Part shown: piece after piece, positions 1 through 10,962 of the stretch
Layout of the letters: each line of letters starts with the position of its first letter
How positions within the stretch are numbered: position 1 is the stretch's first letter
DNA from: Leptobrachium leishanense
Taxonomy: Eukaryota > Chordata > Amphibia > Anura > Megophryidae
Direction: 5' to 3'
Assembly (NCBI GenBank): GCA_009667805.1
Contig: CM019064.1
Location: forward strand, 276,811,662-276,875,661
Length of the DNA stretch: 64,000 nucleotides
Program-made: the position numbers and the translations under genes
Notes under the pieces: generated by a model
What the model was told of the DNA's origin: nothing
Seen by the model: only the letters and a program-made list of their open reading frames with translations
The model's database searches: none

Positions 1-485
1 ACCCACTGGAAATGCCCCAAAAAACCTAAACAAAAGGCCGCCCTCATAAGCAGAACCTCATAAGGTGAAGAACAAAAGCGCCCCACAAAATCCCATAGAC
101 CCTCCAATAATTGTCTTGAAACTGGACGCTGAGCGTCCACCCTGCATCTCCCCTTAACATAACCCCGAACTGCACATCTTATCACAAAATCCTTAGTGAC
201 ATCTCTTTTCCCCGATACCTGAAAAAGGAAAGCCAAGGCGGCTAAAGACCGCCGAACCACTCCAGGAGATGCCCTTGACTCAAATAACTGAGTGAGGTAT
301 GCCCTGAGCAGACTTTCCTCATCCAAACCGCCCACTGAAACGTACCTGAACCGCTCAGCCAAAGCGTCCCAATCCCTCCATACTTGCAAATAGGCCTTCC
401 AAGAGGACTCAGACAAAGAACTTCTCACCCATCTTCCAAAAATTCCGAGCCTAGCTGCCAAAGGCCCTCCGGACAAGGGGTGCCC
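1..485 (-). pseudogene. tyrosine recombinase N-terminal region of DIRS-like element (partial)
   Basis: The minus-strand frame overlapping the end of RNase H reads GPLAARLGIFGRWVRSSLSE, then an alpha-helical core-binding stretch with SWKAYLQVWRDWDALAERF, a LLRAYLTQLFES helix and SPGVVRRSLAALAFLFQ. This matches the SAM-like N-terminal domain of phage-integrase-type recombinases found in DIRS elements. The catalytic Arg-His-Arg-Tyr domain would lie left of base 1. Close to the edge the frame is lost at a 6-A run (19-24); one extra base there would continue as FFGAF.VG, the segment usual just before the first catalytic Arg. That repair is inference from the family pattern. The frame overlaps the RNase H frame in another phase, which is common in these elements. 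Confidence 0.7.
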
Positions 486-487
486 AC

Positions 488-2144
488 CTACTCTGCCAAT
501 GGAGCCAGGGAACGAAACTTCTCCCACTGAAAACGAGACAAAGCATTCGCCACTGAGTTAAGGCGACCCGGAACATGCCTTGCCCTGCATATAACATTAA
601 ACTTAATACACAACAACGCAAATCTTTTCAGCAATCTGATGACTGGCAATGATGAAGCTGACAAAGAATTAACCGCCGACACCACCGCCATGTTGTCAGA
701 ACGGAACAGAATCCTTCTCCCCTCCAGAGCACCTCCCCACAGCTCCAAGGCCACCACTAATGGAAACAACTCCAAAAAAAGCCAAATTCCGCACCAAGGA
801 AGATGCCAACCAACTATCAGGCCAACGAGAAGCACACCAACGTCCACGAAAATATACCCCAAAACCAACACCTCCCGAGGCGTCCGTAAAAAATTCTAGC
901 TCCTTCGCCAAAACCTCTTTCGAAGGGAATAAGGCCACCCCATTAAACACCACCAAAAATGATTTCCACACTTCCAAATCTTCCTTCATGGTACCGGAAA
1001 TCCTAACAAAGTGATGACCTTCCCGAATACGCCGTGTCGCCAAAGCCAATACACGTAAAAAGACTCTTCCCACCGGAATGACCCTGCACGCAAAATTCAA
1101 ATGACCAATCAGCGATTGCAGCTCTCTCAACTGTAATTTCTTAACCGACAGGGCCCCTTCAACCTGCCTTAAAGCTTCCACCACTTTTATAACAGGTAAA
1201 CGACACTCACCCTTTACTGAATCAATCTCAATTCCCAAGAAAGTGATAACTGACGCTGGACCTTCCGTTTTATCGGAAGCCAAAGGAACTCCAAATCGGT
1301 GTGCCACCCACTGAAAAGACCGGAGAATGTGCAGACACTCTCCTGTCCCTACCCTTCCCACAAACAAAAAATCATCCAGATAATGAGTCAGGTTAACCGA
1401 CCCTGCAACTTCACGGCCCACCCATTCCAAAACGGTACTGAAACACTCAAAAAAGGAACAGGAAATGGAACAACCCATAGGCAAACATAAATCCACATAA
1501 AATTCGCCTTCAAACCAAAATCCCAGAAGATGATGACACGAAGGATGAATTGGTAAAAGCCGAAAAGCCGACTCAATATCCACCTTAGCCATTAAAGCCC
1601 CCGGTCCTGCGTCACGTACCAAACTGACCACGGAATCAAAGGACACGTATGACACCGAGGCCAACTCCTCCCAAATATCATCATTCACCGATCCCCTCCG
1701 TGGAAAGGATAAATGATGAATCAAACAAAACTCTCCTGCCTTCTGCTTCGGCACAACCCCCAAAGGGGATATCCTCAAATCCCGCACCGGAGGAGACGAG
1801 AATGGACCTGCCATCCTACCAGCCCCAATCCCCTTAAACACCTTCTCCCGAACTACCTCCGAATACACTCTAGCCGACTTCAAATTTCTTAACTTGCCAC
1901 CCCCTGACCTTACCACAAAAGGAAACCGAATACCATCACCAAAACTGTCTCGTAAAAACTCTGCATCTCTATGTCTTCCGTAAAGCCTTAGCCACGGTAA
2001 CATCGCGTCGAGTTTCACTGGGGAAGCTCCCCTCTCCAGACCCTCCAAAAGGCAGACCTCCTTGTCTTGCCCTCTTAAAACATCTGGACAATGAATGCAA
2101 TCCTCCACAATTTGAACATTCGTGCTTGCACCTGCACCCCGCAC
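488..2144 (-). pseudogene. DIRS-type reverse transcriptase-RNase H, frameshifted
   Basis: The long minus-strand frame from 2144 to 696 is a reverse transcriptase: KVDIESAFRLLPIHPS carries the first catalytic Asp, LPMGCSISC is the B motif, HYLDDFLFVG is the Y.DD catalytic box, and FLGIEIDS follows. The AGPFSSPP and SPLGVVPK.K segments are typical of DIRS/Ngaro polymerases. The RNase H starts in the same frame with FTDASGGVGFG and then shifts to the 871-488 frame, which holds ELFPLVVALELWGG, FRSDNMAVVSAVNS and ARHVPGRLNSVANALSR (the Glu, Asp and His/Asn parts of the fold). The switch lies at a 7-base A run on the plus strand (774-780); losing one base there would join the frames. The enzyme would copy element RNA into DNA; this copy cannot make it whole. 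Confidence 0.85.
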
Positions 2145-3755
2145 CCCACACCAAACTTACACTGATCCTCGTTAAACTGCCAGCACGATCCCTTTTAACA
2201 CCTGCCAGTGGGGAATTGACCCCTCCCCCACCGGCTCCCCCATCAAACGCAACCACAGCGTAATGTCCAATTGATCCCACCCCATGCCTGGGTGAGCCGC
2301 CAAACGTTGCCTAAACTGCTCATCGTATTTCCACCATGCCCAACCACCATACGTTCGATAAGCCTCCCAAATCCCATCCACATAACAAAAAAGACCCGAA
2401 CAGTGCTGTGGGCTTTTTTCCCCAACCACACTTGCCAAACTACAGAAAGCCCGGAGCCAATTCCCGAATGACTTAGGAATCCTCCGAAACCTCTTTTTCC
2501 TTTCCTCCTCTTCCTTTAAACCGTCCTTAGACAAATCATCTTTTACCCCAGCCACCTCATCCAACGGAAGCAGGGAAAAAATTTCCACATACTCCCCCCG
2601 CCATATGCCTTCTTTAACCTCCTGCTTCAAATGAAACCCCAAAGGCCCAGAAAATGACACGTAAGCATTCCTCCTTGCCACATCCGCCACCCCTGCAGAC
2701 TCACCGAGTGAACCCACATCGCCACTCGGCCCATTTGAAGCCATAACTTCACCACCATGAGCTCCACCAGCTCTCACAACTGGCCCAACTGCACCCTTCC
2801 ATGCCTGAGCCAAATCCACACCCTGGTTCACACCCCTTGGTGAAACCGACCAAGCCTCAAAGGTAAAAAAGACATGAAAGAACTCACATCACCACCAATT
2901 CCGTTACCTGTCGCCACACGAGGTCCACCCGAACTTCCTGGAACCTCCGGTGCCACCATCTCCAAACCTCCTGCACCAACTCCACCAACTCCATCAGCTT
3001 GGAAACCCCCAACCGGCTGTGGACTCCTCTCCCAAACCATTGGAACTGTGGACAAAAAAACATTAGTGCGATGAGCCCCAGAACCCGAAGTACCAAAATC
3101 ATCAACTCGCTCTTTCACACCAACATCCGGAGCCCCATCATCTCCCCCAACTGAACACCAATTTACTTCGAGCTCCTGAGTGACCCATCCTGCACACCAA
3201 CACCCTGTGCCACACTACTGTCCACCTCCATATCCACCAACTGTCTTACCGCTGAAACATCAGTCCCTGAGACAGCCATTGCTCCTCCCCTGGGACCCCT
3301 GGCAGACCACCGACCTCTCCTTCTCCCCGAGGAACTCCTCGACCTCCGCACTCCTTCTCTCCTGGTAGAGCTCACCACACCACCCCTCCGACTGAAAGGA
3401 TCCTTAGCCCCCGATACTGGCCTCAAGCTCCTACCTTCCACACATCTGGAAGCGCTTGCGCCAGCCTCATTTTCAACTGCGTCACCACCAGCCAACATCC
3501 GTTGAACCAACCGTCCATGACCTCTCACAGCCTCCAACCTCAACCTCTCGGCCGCCGATACACCACTGGATTTGCCTCCATGACTGAACCGCTCCGGAGG
3601 CCTCGAAATCCTGGCAGGCCGAGAACCCCCTTCCGCTTCTGCCGCCAAAACCCCCCCGACAGGCTTCTAATGGCCCACTCCACACTACGATGCCGAGCCG
3701 CCTCCCACACTTCCTCCAATTAGCGACTCCAAGTCACCGCCTTCTGCCATTCACC
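2000..3755 (-). pseudogene. DIRS gag-like protein, multiply frameshifted
   Basis: Three minus-strand frames in tandem (about 3755-3163, 3118-2828, 2831-2172) make up a gag-like region. The first starts MAEGGDLESLIGG and becomes basic and Ser/Arg-rich; the second is Gly/Pro-rich; the third has SGPLGFHLKQEVKEGIWRGE and VEIFSLLPLDEV, a helix-rich block usual in DIRS gag proteins, then an aromatic-rich end. After it, two overlapping frames together give a Cys/His cluster: CWQFNEDQCKFGVGC in one and CKHECSNCGGLHSLSRCF in the next, resembling CCCH/CCHC zinc knuckles that bind RNA. At least three indels (one near 3650 in a G/C run, one near 3140, one near 2130) are needed to link them. Gag would form the RNA-binding particle of the element. 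Assignment rests on position and the Cys/His pattern. Confidence 0.65.
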
Positions 3756-3970
3756 AAAACAATTTTTTAAGGCAAAAAGCCGAAAAAACACCGCTTCTCT
3801 GACGCAGCACAGATTTTAACCGCTCTACCTCAGGAGAAAAAGGTGCGCAGAGCCTCTCCACACGTGCCTTAAGTACCCTCCTGGCGACTCCTCCCACTCA
3901 ATCTCCTCACGCGCTGCAAAACCTTCCAGAAAAATCCTCCCTGCATCCTGGCATCAGAGGCAACTTAAGG

Positions 3971-5120
3971 GCCCTACGCCTTAGGGGCTTCAGGCCTTAT
4001 TTAATGTGAGGAAGAGTAATGCCTCTTTGGTCCTTGGATCTTAGTAAGTCTCAGATGTGCTGCCAAGTGCCCAGCCCTTCCAAGGAAAACGTTTTAGAGC
4101 TGAGTTTAATATTTTCTCATCTTTATAGAAGAAGGCGGCAACACTGGGGGGAGGGGTGGAAAAGTTTTGGAAAACTAACAGTTTTATAGAGATTAACTCT
4201 GCCAATAAGAGAGAGTCACTAATATTTAAAGTCAGATTTGCTGTTTTTTTGTTCCTTGATACTTGGACAGAATAAGGGCCTTAGTCTGCAAACAACAACT
4301 GCAGTCAAAGTTTGTGCCCATCTGCTGGGTCTGGTTCAGTCTGGTCTGCTTGGCAACATTTTACTGAAAAAAAAAATATAACAGAGTAAGCCATGCTGGT
4401 CCAGATGCCAAAATCACCAGAGTATATAAAAGGTATAACTAGGTACTGCCATACTCTGGTGAGATATATATACATATATATATATACATTCCCCTCCATG
4501 TACTAGTAATCCAGAACCCAGTGACTTCCCTAAAGCCATAAGAAACAGATCAACCAATAGCTTCATATTTCCATGATTTTAAATTCTGTTAAGTCAAGGT
4601 TGATGGCATTCGAAGCTGTAGGCTGTCTTGAGACATTGAACACAGACACTTTCTTTAAAACGGGTCTATTGAATAACATCATGGTAACAAGATGTGATCC
4701 GGTCTGTTATCTTTGATTAGCTACCTAGAGTTTCAAAATAAATCATTTATTTCCAGTAACCTATGTAATTCGTACACTTTAAAACTGAATTAAATACTTC
4801 ACTCTAAGATTTCGCTGTAGGTATCCCTAAATATCCCTAAATCAGCTGATGTTCTGCCAACCTCAACAATAACTAAGAGGGTCAGTCTATTGACAGCAAT
4901 TTGTACTTAAAATGCTGCTTTCTGCTGTCTTTTATTACTGCACTAATGTAAATCTTTCAACCCCTATGTGGCAAGTTAATGTTTCAATCTGTTCCCATGT
5001 GCTGTGATCACTGCCAATGTGAATGCTGAGGTTTATAATGGCAGGTCTGCTTTTCCTGGTTGTTGCAAAAATATACACTTACATACAAATAAACTAGCCT
5101 ACAGCATACCATCCTGATAA
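3971..5120. other. non-genic AT-rich sequence
   Basis: No reading frame with sense, no clear terminal inverted repeats. The only distinct element is the (TA)n microsatellite near 4463. The polypyrimidine/purine content and scattered stops on both strands suggest unique intergenic or intronic DNA. Confidence 0.5.
4463..4489. repeat. (TA)n microsatellite, imperfect
   Basis: About 27 bases of alternating T and A with two TAC interruptions. It is a simple repeat likely to be length-polymorphic. Confidence 0.8.
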
Positions 5121-6029
5121 AACTCAATTAGAGGTGGGTAATTTTCTCAATTTCCACAATTAAATAGCGTTTAAGGTTAAGATCGAATCTAGCAAAGAAT
5201 TGAGGAATCTGGATTATTTAACTGGTGGAGCGTTCATCTGAGCATCGTCAGAGCAGGCGGCGACTAAATCTGTCTCTTCTACTTTGCCGATGCTAGGACG
5301 GATAGTCCACCGATAACCTCTTCACTACAATTATCAGCAGTAGCAGACACAATAGAACAAGATGAGTGTGACTTGCGTCATTTCAACTTGGGTGCATGGA
5401 CATGGAGATGTGTTTGGGTTTAGGGTGCAATCTTTGATTATGCAAGAATGCTATTGTCTATCTGTTTATTGTCTGGTCCTTCTTTATCTTGTTTCCTTGC
5501 TAAGGATTAACCTCCCAGCCCATCGTTGTGTTAGGAATGTGTTAATCTGTTTTTATTTTTGATTATCTTGTAAATCTGCTTTCATCGGTTATCATCCTGA
5601 TTATCATCGTCCTGCCTCGTTTGAGATGTTACATAATGTTTAATTGCACTGTCTTGACGTAATCTTATTAGGTTTCACATCCCAAGAAGCAAATGTGTCC
5701 CATTGTCTGTTTCAGTCTGGTCGCCCCCCCCCCGGTGGTTTCTAGTTGAGGTTTTGTATATTTAAATGACCCATGTGTGTTATATGTGTATTCTATGTGT
5801 GTTTGCCCCTGATTAAAAAGAGATGCATTCTAATCCTGAAACACCTCAGATCTACAGTCTCGTCTTATTTCTGGGGGATGCTAGCAGGCTCTCTATGTGT
5901 CCCGCTGCTTAAGCTTCAACAGAGGACTGGAGGAAGGCACAGAGGAAAACCAAAGTTAATACTGCCTCACAGTTGTGAGGCTGGCAGTAGCTTCTCTTGC
6001 TGTGGCACTGTTTGTCCAAGCCACAGATG
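5121..6029. other. unclassified, possibly repeat-derived sequence
   Basis: There is no convincing gene. A run of nine C bases lies near 5727 and a TGATTAAAAAGAGATG segment near 5810. The sequence style (GT-rich prose followed by an A-rich signal-like block and a GC-richer tail) resembles an LTR or retroelement end, but I see no paired termini or target duplication. Short frames at 5362-5562 and 5773-6033 have no recognisable domain. Confidence 0.35.
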
Positions 6030-7575
6030 CTAGCTAACACCTCCCTAATTCCTTCTCCACAAAAGGAAGTTACGCCCTATTGTCTGAGATTCAACATTGC
6101 TTTACTCAGTCTATTGCTTGCATTCTGGGAACAAGAAGCCTATTCCCTCGCTACTATCTGGAATACTCTCCAAGGACCCTCTCCTCCCCAAGGACCCTCT
6201 GCTCTCCAAATACCCTTTACTCTTCAAGGACCCTCTGCTCTCCAAGGAACCTCTGATCTCCAAGTACCCTCTGCTCTCCAAGTACCCTCTGCTCTCCAAG
6301 GACCCTCTGCTCTCCAAGGATTCTCTCCTTTCCAAATACCCTTTACTCTTCAAGGACGCTCTGCTCTCCAAAGACCCTCTGCTCTTCAAAGACCCTCTGC
6401 TCTTCAAGTACCCTCTGCTCTCCAAGGACTCTCTCCTCTCCAAGTATCCTTCACTCTCAAATTACCCTCTGCTCTCAAAGGACCCTCTTCTCTCAAAGAA
6501 CCCGCTACTCTCAAAGAACTCTCTACTATCCACCTCCCTAATTCCTTCTCCACAAAAGGAAGTCACTCCCTATTGTCTGAGCTTCAACATTGTTTTACTC
6601 AGTCTGTTGCTTGCATTCTGGGAACAAGAATCCTATTCCCTCGCTAGTATCCCGAATACCAGTTTCTGTCCTCCAAGAACCCTCTGATCTCCAAGGACCC
6701 TCTGCTTTCCAAGTACCCTTTACTCTTCAAGGACCCTCTGCTCTCCAAAGACCCTCTGCTCTTCAAGTACCCTCTGCTCTCCAAGGACTCTCTCCTCTCC
6801 AAGTATCCTTCGCTCTCAAAGGACCCTCTGCTCTCAAAAGACGTTCTACTCTCAAAGAACCCTCTACTCTCCACGTCCCTAATTCCTTCTCCACAAAAGG
6901 AAGTCACACCCTATTGTCTGAGCTTCAACATTGTTTTACTCAGTCTGTTGCTTGCATTCTGAGAACAAGAATCCTATTCCCTCGCTAGTATCCTGAATAC
7001 CAGTTTCTGTCCTCCAAGAACCCTCTGATCTCCAAGGACTGTCTGCTTTCCAAGTACCCTTTACTCTTCAAGGACCCTCTGCTCTTCAATTACCCTCTGC
7101 TCTTCAATTACCCTCTGCTCTTCAAGTACCCTCTGCTCTTCAAGTACCCTCTGCTCTTCAAGGACTCTCTCCTCTCCAAGTATCCTTTGCTCTCAAAGGA
7201 CCCTCTGCTCTCAAAGGACCTGCTACTCTCAAAGAACCCTCTATTCTCCACCTCCCTAATTCCTTCTCCACAAAAGGAAGTCACACCCTATTGTCTGAGC
7301 TTCAACATTGTTTTACTCAGTCTGTTGCTTGCATTCTGGGAACATGAATCCTATTCCCTCGCTAGTATCCTGAATACTAGTTTCTGTCCTCCAAGAACCC
7401 TCTGATCTCCAAGGACTGTCTGATCTCAAGGACCCTCTGCTTTCCAAGGACCCTCTGCTTTCCAAGTACCCTTTACTCTTCAAGGGCCCTCTGCTCTCAA
7501 TGTGTCCTCCACTCTCCAAGGACCATCTGCTCTCCAAAGACCCTCCGCCTCCAAGGACATTCTGCTTTCCAAAGA
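6030..7575 (+). repeat. 18-bp minisatellite arranged in higher-order blocks
   Basis: The core unit is CTCTCCAAGGACCCTCTG (18 bases) with variants TACCC, TTCTC and GAACC. Arrays of this unit are separated by a non-repeated spacer of about 130 bases that begins CTCCCTAATTCCTTCTCC and includes a TTGCTTGCATTCTGGGAACA segment. Spacer starts lie at 6041, 6534, 6875 and 7252, so the higher-order period is 341 to 493 bases and the number of 18-mers varies between blocks. Because 18 is a multiple of three, long open frames appear in several phases (for example 5997-6647 and 6097-6687 on plus, 6111-6443 on minus) with six-residue repeats such as LLSKDP. They are best explained as a by-product of the repeat, not as a gene. 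Confidence 0.9.
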
Positions 7576-8880
7576 TCATTGACTACCAAGACTCTCGAAC
7601 AGGCTTAAACCAGATCTATCTGGCCCTTCCTCAGGTTTTGTTTCACCAGGGCATGTGTTTGGAAGGGGGAGGCTATTGGTAGGCTTTGCAGAATTGAAAC
7701 ACTGGGGCGTGTTTTATCATTGTATTCTTTACATTCCCCCTGTCTGTGTTTGTAATTGTAAACTGTAAATATAGTAATTCCCAGTTTTGTTTTCACCTTG
7801 CAAAGAGCTCCGGATATTGACTGAGTGGGTTTGAACCAGAATCGGTACTCCTTCAGATTACTCATGGCAAAGGGAGCCTTTCTGCACATGGATACGCATC
7901 CTGTGTACTGATCCCCATGTGAGATATATCAGAAGGAGTAATATTATGAGAGGAACTGTGGGGAGGGAGACAGTGGGGAGGGGAAAAATTCAAGTCAAGG
8001 TACCATAGGGTGACAATGGTAGGAGCAACTCAAGCTCCTGATTCAGTTGTACAAAAATTGATATAGTCACTACTGGTCACCCTAAGACTAAGAAATTGAA
8101 AAGTACAAAGGTGCCTCAGAATTCCCAGGGACAAAAAAATGTGGGCAAGGCCCATTTTAAGTAAAGGACTCAGGAACAGTCCAAAAATTTAAAATGACAC
8201 CTCAGATAAGTCTAGGGCTGAAAAATTGGGCAAATGAATGAGATAAGGGTGGCCCACAATGTACAGTCTGATGAAAGCAGAAAAGGTGCATCAGGGTACC
8301 CTGGGACTGAAAAAATTAGGAGTAACTAGTATCAGGTCCACACTCCCCTACCTCCAGGCTAATAAGGAGTCCAGATGCACCCTCCGGAGCCTCCACACTC
8401 CGGAATCTCCATTCACCCCACTAGATCAAGCCGGCATCTCCCAGACGAGGTAAGATAGTGGCTGTGGGGAAAGGCCCGGGTGCCACCAGTAGTCTCCAGC
8501 CTCCCAGAGATATGGTTGTTGCACCAAGCCCATCCGATTGTTTTTACCCACTCCAGGTGGATTGTGGCTCAGCGGTGGCAGACTGTCCTCTGTGAAAGAA
8601 GAGGAAACTGAGTTCTTGTTATACTCGCCTGTATCAGCCCAGGACGGTCAGCCGCTCTGCGGCCTGCAGGGTTCCTGGGGTAACTTTGTGGCACAGATTT
8701 AAGCCGCCAATTTATGCAACCATGTCACAGGGTCGCTCCCTCGTCGTTCTGAGGTGTGAAAGTAAAAAATAGCCCCTCTGCTGGGGATGTCTCAGTATCA
8801 AGCGATTGGAGCAGTAAATAAAAGCGGCCATTAACAAGGCCCACCTCTCAAAACAGCCTCTCTAATTTATTTTTAACAAA
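7576..8880. other. unclassified non-genic sequence
   Basis: I see no gene and no paired termini. The 7930-8330 part has several loosely similar phrases (AAAAATT.GG...CAAG, ACTGAAAAAATTAGG) that suggest a degenerate tandem or repeat-derived origin. The section 8340-8740 is GC-richer with no coding frame of note. Confidence 0.35.
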
Positions 8881-8943
8881 AGAACCCCATAGAATATGTA
8901 ACCACAAAGGTTTGGATATAAAATGTGAAAACATATTTTACAC
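8881..8943 (+). repeat. fragment of dispersed repeat also present at 25930-26040 and 52675-52740
   Basis: The text CCCATAGAATATGTAACC, then AAAGGTTTGGAT.TAAAATGTGAAAA, recurs on the plus strand near 25980-26035 and on the minus strand near 52675-52740. It is the edge of the family that also makes up the interior of the 25227-26211 element. Confidence 0.6.
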
Positions 8944-9128
8944 CGGCTTGGTGGAGTAGAGGTAACATCACTGCTCTATAACCATGGAAACACAGGTTTG
9001 AATCCTGGCCAGAGCACCTCTCCAGTAAGTGTCCTTGGGCTAGACACCTAACAGTACATACTCACACCACCCAGGATATACTTGAAAATGAGAGAAATCT
9101 CAATATATCCTTTCCGGTAAAATAACCC
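8944..9128 (+). mobile_element. tRNA-derived SINE, fullest copy
   Basis: The head has an internal RNA polymerase III promoter: an A box TGGTGGAGTAG at 8949-8959 and a B box GGTTTGAATCC at 8995-9005, which is one base from the consensus GGTTCGANYCC. The body continues with GTCCTTGGGCTAGACACC and ends in a tail ATACTTGAAAATGAGAGAAATCTC...GGTAAAATAA. The same tail recurs alone at 21490, 35184, 40945 and 52446. SINEs are non-coding and depend on a LINE for movement; the conserved tail is probably the part recognised by that LINE. The head is too diverged in its stems to be a working tRNA gene. Confidence 0.75.
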
Positions 9129-10120
9129 CCCCCCCCAATAAATGATTTTAAAATGATTAAGAAAACCAAAAACACTGGTTACAGACAGTGGATTTTTGAA
9201 AAATTACATGGTAGTGAAGGGGTTAAAATCCACATTCCTTTTGTAAAAATAAAATTTGTGGTTGATCTTAAACTGCACTTAATTATGAAAATACAGGAAA
9301 TCGCACAGCCCCACTCGCACACAATCTGTAAGATGTGAGACCTCCCAGCCAATTGGTTTCTTACTGCCACTGGATTTATTTTCATTAAAAGAAGGATTAA
9401 AAGTGTTAACATAAACTGAAACTAACATTTTTGCCATGTTAAGATTTCTATAGGATCCATATTTTCCTTCACAATCTAGGTTGAATTTGTTTTCCTTTGA
9501 AGCGAAAGGTAGTGTGACATATAAAATATCCTTTCATTGAAGAATTACATGTTTCTTGCAGTTCTATCAACCACTTGTTTGACAGACAGTGAGCTTGCAG
9601 GAGCAGATAAATCATTCCCTTTTTGTGTCCGTGTGTACAATGTTATATCATTCATGATTATTAATTCAATTTTTCAATGCACACCAAGACTTTAGTAAAG
9701 TCTTTTACTTTACAAGGATGTTGAAATTCCCATACTCATATAAAATAGAATTTGTACTGTATATCAAGCTTGCTAGAGTACCATTGGAAAAGCTGGAATT
9801 TATCCATGTAAGAAAAGCGGCTCAGATATTTCACTGCATTCCTTCAAATAGAGTGTGCTGTATACAGAAAGATGCCTGATATGAAGATCATATTTAGAAT
9901 GAGAGGAAGGCATTCCATTAGCTGGTTTCAAGCATTTTCCACACATATAAAGCAAGGCAAAGTCTCTAGAATCCTATCAAGCAGTTTATTGGTATTTGTC
10001 CGAAATGTATTTTTTTATTTTTGTGTTGCTTGGAATAGATTAAACTTGCATTGTTAACATTGTTTTGATTTTACAACTGGCATTAGAACATAGCTCATAA
10101 AAACAAGACCGAAGCTTTTC
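9129..10120. other. AT-rich non-genic sequence
   Basis: A C homopolymer (9 or more) sits right after the SINE tail near 9127. The rest is AT-rich without paired repeats or a credible coding frame. Confidence 0.5.
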
Positions 10121-10123
10121 TAA

Positions 10124-10895
10124 GGGCTTGTTCACACCAAGTGCGGAGCAGATCTGCTCGCGTTTCTGCACAGGTTTTGATGCGGTTTAGACGCGGTTTA
10201 GACGCGTTTTTTTTTCTTCTTCCAGGAAGTTAACAATGTAATGAGGTCATTTCCTTTTACCTCTGACCTTTCATTAGCTGTTCTGATTATTTCCTGCTTC
10301 CTCTGACCTTATCTCACATGTGAAATTGTTGCAATATGGATCCATGGGATGCAGGCATGCTCCTGGTGATGGTTATTATACTGCTACGCCAAAGTGCTGT
10401 AAGGAGATGTCGTTTTTGGGTGCACCCACTGATGAGTGAAAGAGATCCAAAGGGGCAGCTTGGGATTTTATATGCAGACCTTCGTGCACACCCAGACAAG
10501 TTTTTTTCATACACCCGCATGTCGATATCTAGGTAGTAATGTTCGCTTGTTATGTCTCCCTTGTGATGGAATCTTTCTGACACACTCTCTATCACTCTCT
10601 CTCTATTTCTCTATCATTCTCTCTATCAATCTCACTCATTCTCTATCACTCATTAAAAATCCTTTTTTTTTTTGTTATGTAACATGTTGCAAATTTCTTT
10701 GTGTTTTGATGCGGTCCAGAGCAGATAAAATAGGACTTGCTGCAGTTTTTTTACCTGCTCTGGACTTGCTCTGCAACCGCAGGCTACGGTGTGAACTGGA
10801 GCTAAAAATACCATTGGAATACATTGGACGCAGTTTTGATCAGGTCTGCAACCGCTCTGCTCTGCACCTGCTCCGCCCTTGGTGTGAACAAGCCC
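10124..10895 (+). mobile_element. PIF/Harbinger-type non-autonomous element, 772 bp
   Basis: Terminal inverted repeats GGGCTTGTTCACACCAAG and its complement CTTGGTGTGAACAAGCCC are flanked by a direct TAA on both sides (10121-10123 and 10896-10898). A 3-bp TWA target duplication is the signature of PIF/Harbinger. The interior carries a remnant of the transposase N-terminus (10336-10536), a pyrimidine-rich (CTCT/ATC) tract at 10580-10655, and inner repeats GATGCGGTTTAGACGCGG near the left end mirrored by GCAACCGC.CTGCTCTG near the right. It is probably an internal deletion derivative of an autonomous element. Confidence 0.82.
10336..10536 (+). pseudogene. Harbinger transposase N-terminal remnant
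   Basis: The 66-residue frame starts at an ATG and contains RRCRFWVHPLMSERDPKGQL followed by GILYADLRAHPDKFFSYTRM. This matches the start of HARBI1-like/PIF transposases, in which R.R.WVHP..., a ...L..EL...P..F..Y.RMS segment precedes the DDE nuclease. The nuclease itself is absent. The frame ends right after MSIS at AGGTAGTAA (about 10531), which fits a splice donor AG|GTAGTA, so the original gene may have continued in a second exon that was lost; a simple stop is the other reading. Position inside Harbinger-type termini with a TAA duplication supports the call. Confidence 0.65.
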
Positions 10896-10962
10896 TAAAA
10901 GGTCTTGAAGCTGCTCCTTTCTCACTCGTTTTGCATGATTTCCACTAATAATATATATTATA

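Larger units (their letters stand above)
1..3970 (-). mobile_element. DIRS-order retrotransposon, partial (3' end outside window)
   Basis: Reading on the minus strand from about 3970 there is a GC-richer leader, a gag-like region, a reverse transcriptase, an RNase H and then the start of a tyrosine recombinase that runs off the left edge. The order gag-RT-RH-YR is that of DIRS/Ngaro-type elements, which integrate with a tyrosine recombinase instead of a DDE integrase. Only the 5' part is present, so terminal repeats (inverted in DIRS, split direct in Ngaro) cannot be checked and the subgroup stays open. The 5' boundary near 3970 is estimated from the base-composition change; about 220 bases upstream of the first gag start (3755-3970) have no coding sense. 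Several single-base indels break the frames, so this copy is inactive. Confidence 0.82.

Noticed and set aside
5997..7405. Long open frames with six-residue repeats in several phases
   Set aside because: They come from an 18-bp tandem repeat that keeps all three phases open; there is no start context, domain or non-repeat coding flank.
6170..7570. CRISPR-like array
   Set aside because: Units are contiguous 18-mers with no unique spacers of constant length, and the surroundings are eukaryotic.
8944..9015. Possible functional tRNA gene
   Set aside because: A and B boxes are present but no full cloverleaf pairing or acceptor stem is seen, and the sequence continues into a SINE body and tail.
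10436..10948. 170-codon open frame on the plus strand
   Set aside because: It overlaps the Harbinger remnant in another phase and runs through a CTCT-rich tract and the element's right terminus.
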